Source: JBMDXB01 sp048594975 (GTDB taxonomy: Bacteria; Acidobacteriota; Vicinamibacteria; Vicinamibacterales; 2-12-FULL-66-21). From it: 43,480 nt of DNA. The notes under the pieces were generated by a model. The model saw only the letters and a list, made by a program, of their open reading frames with translations. It was not told the origin of the DNA and did no database searches. A program made the translations under genes and the position numbers. The stretch's first letter is position 1; every line of letters begins with the position of its first letter. This document shows, one piece after another, positions 39,876 through 43,480 of the stretch. The stretch spans positions 1 to 43,480 of the forward strand of contig JBMDXQ010000037.1 of the NCBI GenBank assembly GCA_048594975.1. The letters run 5' to 3'.

Positions 39876-42515
39876 ATGAGACCGCACCTGCGATTCATCG
39901 CGCTTGTCGGCCTGATCGTACCCCGCCGCCTGCGCGCCGACTGGCGGCAGGAGTGGGAAACCGAGCTGCGCTACCGCGAGATGCTGCTCGCCGATTGGGA
40001 TCGGCTCGACTGGCGGAACCGACTCGACCTGCTGCGGCGCAGCACGAGCGCGGTCTGGGACGCGCTCTGGCTGCAACGGAAGCGACTGGAGGCGGACGTG
40101 TTTCGAGATCTGCGCTACGGCGCCCGGATGCTGTTCGTGCACCCCGGCTTCACCGCCGTCGCCGTCCTCACGCTGGCGCTGGGCATCGGCGCGAACACGG
40201 CGATCTTCACGCTGCTCGACAAGGTACTGATCCGGACGCTGGCGGTCGAGCGGCCGGAACAGCTCGTCGCGATGGTGAGCGACGAGAAGGGCGACCCAAC
40301 CATCGTCTCGTACCCGGCGTTCACCACCCTCCGAGACACCAATGACGTCTTCTCCGGACTGGTCGCCTACTTTCAGCGGCCCTTCAGCCTGAGCGACGGG
40401 ACTTACAGCGAGCGTGTGACCGGTCAAATCGTCTCCGGCAACTACTTCTCGGTGCTGGGCGTGCAGCCGGCGCTCGGACGCTTTTTCCTCCCCGACGAAG
40501 ATACGACGCCCGGCACGCACGCGGTCGTCGTCATCGGCCACGGTCTGTGGCGCCGGCGCTTCGCGGCGGATCCGGCGGTGATTGGCAAGACGGTCAGCAT
40601 CAATGCCTTCCCGTATACGGTCGTCGGTGTGGCGCCGTCGGCGTTCACGGGCACCACATGGGGAACCGTGACGGACGTGTACGTGCCGGTGATGATGCAG
40701 GCGACCGTACAGCCCGGGAGCGTCAACGCCCTTTCGAATCCGAATTACGGATTCCTGCGGCTCATCGGGCGGCTGAAACCGAACGTCACGCGCGAGCAGG
40801 CGCAGGCGGCACTCTCCATCGTCGGAGACGAGCCGGGCCAGAAGGCTCCCGGTCCCAAGGATCGGGGCAAGAGAGGGCGCCTCCTGCTGATGGACGGCAG
40901 CCGCGGCCACGTCGATCGCGTCCGCGATCTGTCGCTGCCGCTGAAGCTGATGATGGGCGTGGTCGGATTCGTGCTGCTGATCGCGTGCGCGAACGTGGCG
41001 AACCTGCTGCTCGCGCGCGCCTCGGCCCGGCGGACGGAAATCGCCGTCCGGCTCGCCATCGGCGCCAGCAGCGGGCGGATCGTCCGTCAGTTGCTGACGG
41101 AAAGCACGATCCTGGCGGCGCTTGGTGGCGGCGCCGGGTTACTGTTCGCGTTCTGGTTCACCGGGGTGGTGTCGGGCATTCAGCAACAGACCGCCTTCGT
41201 ACCCCGCACGATCGACGGCAGCCTCGACGGCCGGACGCTCGGTTTCACGCTCGGGTTGTCGCTGCTGACGGGGTTCGTGTTCTCCCTGGCGCCCGCTCTG
41301 CAGGCGGCGAAGCGTGACTTCGTGACGGCGCTGAATCGAACGACGCGCAGCGTGGCCGGAGGGGCGCGCGGTCTCCGCAATCTGCTCGTCGTGACGCAGG
41401 TCGCGCTCTCCCTCGTCGTGCTGATCGGCGCGGCGCTGTGCCTCAGGAGCCTGCAGGCGCTGCAGGCGATCGACCCGGGGCTGCAGCCGGCGAAGGTCGT
41501 GACCGCGTCGTTCGATCTCGGTCAGAGCGGGTACGACCAGCCGCGCGGACGGCAGGTCATCGCGGCGCTCTCCGAGCGGGTCGGCCGGCTGCCGGGCGTC
41601 GAGGCCGTTAGCCTGGTGAACATCGTGGCATTCAGCACCAGCTTCTGGATCAGCGGGGCGACGATCGAGGGCTACCAGCCGCAGCCCGGCGAGCGGCTCG
41701 CGTTCAATTTCAACGCGGTGAGCCCGGACTATTTCCGCACGCTCGGCATCCCGGTGACGAGCGGCCGCGAATTCACCCCGCGGGACGCGCAGGACGCGCC
41801 ACCCGTCATCATCGTCAACGAAGCCACGGCGCAACGGTACTGGCCGGGCCAGGATCCGATCGGCAGGCGGACCAGCCGCGGCGATGTCGTCGGGGTCGTC
41901 GCCAACAGCAAGGAGCGGGGACTGGCCGAGGATACACGCCCGACCATCTATTTGCCGCTCCTGCAGAACTACGCACCTGAACTGACACTGCAGGCGCGGA
42001 CGGCGATGGATCCGCACCCGCTGCTCGCCGCCATGCGACGCGAACTGCAGTCGCTGGATCCGGCGCTGCCGCTCTATAACGTCGGAACGCTCGCGGAGCA
42101 GAAGGATGGATCGCTCTACGCCGAACGCGCGGCGGCTACGCTGTTGGCGCTGTTTGCCGCGCTCGCCTTGCTGGTCGCCGCCATCGGCATCTACGGCGTG
42201 CAGTCGTACGGCGTGACCGAGCGCACGCACGAGATGGGCATCCGTCTCGCGCACGGCGCGCAGTCGCGCGACCTCTTCAGGCTGGTCGTCGGGCAGGGGA
42301 TGCACCTGACCGTCATCGGCCTTGCCATCGGCGTCGGCGCCTCGTTCGCCCTCACGCGGTTGATCCAGCGCCTGCTCTTCGGCGTGAGCCCGACCGATCC
42401 GCTGACGTTCGCGATGATCCCGATGCTGCTGGCGGCCGTGGCGCTCGTCGCCTGCTGGGTGCCGGCGCGCCGCGCGACGCGAATGGATCCGCTGGTCGCA
42501 CTGAGACACGAGTAA
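39876..42515 (+). CDS. acidobacterial duplicated orphan permease (FtsX/MacB-type)
   Basis: This 879-residue inner-membrane protein is built from two FtsX-like halves. A 75-residue N-terminal stretch comes before the first half. GFTAVAVLTLALGIGANTAIFTLLD opens the first half, a periplasmic MacB-like domain follows (about 110-310), and a core membrane part runs from VVGFVLLIACANVANLLLARA to about 480. The second half repeats the pattern to a C-terminal membrane part (VAAIGIYGVQSYGVTERTHEMGIRLAHG). No ATPase is encoded beside it, the reason the family is called orphan. It may export a peptide or lipid, or transmit a signal. The pair with PadR is diagnostic for Acidobacteria. Confidence 0.93.
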   Translation: MRPHLRFIALVGLIVPRRLRADWRQEWETELRYREMLLADWDRLDWRNRLDLLRRSTSAVWDALWLQRKRLEADVFRDLRYGARMLFVHPGFTAVAVLTLALGIGANTAIFTLLDKVLIRTLAVERPEQLVAMVSDEKGDPTIVSYPAFTTLRDTNDVFSGLVAYFQRPFSLSDGTYSERVTGQIVSGNYFSVLGVQPALGRFFLPDEDTTPGTHAVVVIGHGLWRRRFAADPAVIGKTVSINAFPYTVVGVAPSAFTGTTWGTVTDVYVPVMMQATVQPGSVNALSNPNYGFLRLIGRLKPNVTREQAQAALSIVGDEPGQKAPGPKDRGKRGRLLLMDGSRGHVDRVRDLSLPLKLMMGVVGFVLLIACANVANLLLARASARRTEIAVRLAIGASSGRIVRQLLTESTILAALGGGAGLLFAFWFTGVVSGIQQQTAFVPRTIDGSLDGRTLGFTLGLSLLTGFVFSLAPALQAAKRDFVTALNRTTRSVAGGARGLRNLLVVTQVALSLVVLIGAALCLRSLQALQAIDPGLQPAKVVTASFDLGQSGYDQPRGRQVIAALSERVGRLPGVEAVSLVNIVAFSTSFWISGATIEGYQPQPGERLAFNFNAVSPDYFRTLGIPVTSGREFTPRDAQDAPPVIIVNEATAQRYWPGQDPIGRRTSRGDVVGVVANSKERGLAEDTRPTIYLPLLQNYAPELTLQARTAMDPHPLLAAMRRELQSLDPALPLYNVGTLAEQKDGSLYAERAAATLLALFAALALLVAAIGIYGVQSYGVTERTHEMGIRLAHGAQSRDLFRLVVGQGMHLTVIGLAIGVGASFALTRLIQRLLFGVSPTDPLTFAMIPMLLAAVALVACWVPARRATRMDPLVALRHE

Positions 42516-42529
42516 CGCCGGCGATCCGC

Positions 42530-42558
42530 TTGACAGCGGGCGAGCGTACCGGTTGAAT
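42530..42558 (+). promoter_or_regulatory. promoter of the beta-propeller gene
   Basis: TTGACA at 42530-42535 and TTGAAT at 42553-42558 are 17 bases apart. The -10 ends 8 bases before the ATG at 42567, so the mRNA would start at or next to the start codon. Confidence 0.6.
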
Positions 42559-42566
42559 CCGCTCGC

Positions 42567-43480
42567 ATGAAGCACCCTCGCGCACGTCTGCTCATCTCCG
42601 CGGCCGCGCTGGCCGTGACGGCCCTGACCGCGGCTCAAGTCCGGAGGCCCGGCCGCCCGGAAGACAACCTCCCGTCCAACATCACGCAGTTGACGGCCTT
42701 CGGCGAGCGCGCGTCCTGGTCTCCCGACGGGCAGCAGATCGCGTTCATGTCCAAGAGCTTCGGCGACGCGTTCGTCGTCGACGTGCGTACGAAGGTCATC
42801 CGGCTGATGACGCACTATCCCCACGCCGGATACCTCCGGGTTCAGTACCTGCCGAACGGCGATCTCTTCCTGATCGGCACTCGGACGTTCACCGACATCC
42901 GGACGACGCGCGGCCGCGATCAGGAAATGTGGGTGCTGAAAGCCGGCAGGCCGGGTCCGGCCCTCGCGCTCGGCCACAAGATCTCGGAAGGCGTAGCGAT
43001 CTCGCGCCGCACAATGAAGATCGCCTGGTCGAACACGCGCGGCCAGTATCCGGACGTGCTCGCGGAGCGCGAGTCGGTCATCCATACGGCCGACATCGTC
43101 GACGACGGCGGGCAGCCGAAACTGACCAACAAGAAGGAGATCATGCGCGCGAAGGCGCCGGAGTGCACGCTCGAAGCGCAGGATTTCCGAAAGGACGACA
43201 GCGAGCTGATCTACACCTGCTACGGATCGACCTATGCCGACGTGTTCGGCGTCGATCTGAAGACAGGCGCCGTCACGACGTACCGGAAGATCGCCGGCGA
43301 GTACAACGAGGTCGAGGGCATTTTTCCGGACGGCCTCCACGCGCTCGTCGAGTCGAGCCGCGAACAATCGAAGCACGACTCGAACCACATCGACATCTGG
43401 CGGCTGAAGCTCGAGCCGGAGAGCAAGGACTTCGTCCGCATGACGCGATGGGGTGACTACCCGGGCTACAAGGCCTCGAA
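42567..43480 (+). CDS. exported TolB-like beta-propeller protein, 3' end outside window
   Basis: At least 304 codons are open to the window edge. The protein starts with a signal peptide (about 1-23). The mature part has PD40/WD40-like blades such as RASWSPDGQQIAFMS and repeated strands with Asp/Gly turns, as in TolB propellers. TolB-like propellers usually bind proteins or glycans in the periplasm, so a partner or sensor role is likely. The start follows an unusually close -10 (TTGAAT, 8 bases upstream), so it is probably leaderless; no Shine-Dalgarno is seen. The gene lies downstream of the permease with 51 bases between, and has its own promoter. Confidence 0.85.
   Translation, partial: MKHPRARLLISAAALAVTALTAAQVRRPGRPEDNLPSNITQLTAFGERASWSPDGQQIAFMSKSFGDAFVVDVRTKVIRLMTHYPHAGYLRVQYLPNGDLFLIGTRTFTDIRTTRGRDQEMWVLKAGRPGPALALGHKISEGVAISRRTMKIAWSNTRGQYPDVLAERESVIHTADIVDDGGQPKLTNKKEIMRAKAPECTLEAQDFRKDDSELIYTCYGSTYADVFGVDLKTGAVTTYRKIAGEYNEVEGIFPDGLHALVESSREQSKHDSNHIDIWRLKLEPESKDFVRMTRWGDYPGYKAS

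Noticed and set aside
41139..43388. 749-codon minus-strand ORF across permease and beta-propeller genes
   Set aside because: It spans two plus-strand genes and the gap between them, with Arg/His/Asp-rich composition and no domain.

Overview
The window is GC-rich bacterial chromosome. It most likely comes from the Acidobacteriota, with a Vicinamibacteria-like member as my best guess. The strongest marker is a PadR regulator directly followed by a long FtsX/MacB-type permease, the known 'acidobacterial duplicated orphan permease' pairing (39542-42515). A Ser/Thr kinase fused to a TolB-like domain and TPRs, a TIGR02999-type ECF sigma factor, and several Tat- or Sec-exported enzymes and beta-propeller proteins fit the same group. 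I see no prophage, CRISPR array or complete insertion sequence.

Layout. 1-8025: the 5' part of a tRNA-Lys gene, a membrane-anchored thioredoxin, a secreted sulfatase, an exported purple-acid-type phosphatase, a LysN-like aminotransferase, an exported GH2 glycosidase and a small basic DUF6496 protein. 8032-11833: a lipoprotein inorganic pyrophosphatase overlapping a glutamine-dependent NAD synthetase that appears to start at CTG, then (opposite strand) an ABM monooxygenase and a YdeI-like protein. 11872-19786: a threonine/isoleucine operon thrB-thrC-thrC-thrA-ilvA in which every junction is a 4-base ATGA overlap. It is preceded by what reads as a transcription attenuator: a short Thr/Ile-rich leader ORF, an antiterminator pairing and a hairpin followed by seven T. 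19787-23893: a small lipoprotein, a secreted atypical kinase-like protein, an ECF sigma factor, and two exported proteins whose upstream regions share a bipartite promoter-like block.

23931-32323 is an accessory glycan or metabolite cassette: a double-domain GT2 and a GT4 on the minus strand, and, divergently, a methyltransferase, a HAD-type COG5610-like protein, a DegT/StrS aminotransferase and a radical SAM enzyme with a B12-binding-like N-terminus. It looks lower in GC by eye. On the left it is edged by a truncated signal-peptide ORF and on the right by about 500 bases with no recognisable gene, which suggests horizontal acquisition.

32838-43480: a Ser/Thr kinase-TolB-TPR protein; a diheme cytochrome c peroxidase with a broken 3' end and a second, Tat-type signal fused in frame upstream; a VOC protein and an AraC regulator; a GGAACC/GGTTCC repeat zone; a Tat-exported TIM-barrel protein; the PadR-permease pair with a near-perfect 28-base palindromic operator; and the start of an exported beta-propeller protein that runs off the window.

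The most coherent functional unit is the threonine operon. Its enzymes carry aspartate through aspartyl phosphate and homoserine to threonine (asd is absent here) and divert threonine to 2-oxobutanoate for isoleucine. A leader rich in both Thr and Ile codons is what attenuation control would predict. Several genes also have a -10-like hexamer 6 to 8 bases before the start codon, suggesting leaderless transcripts.
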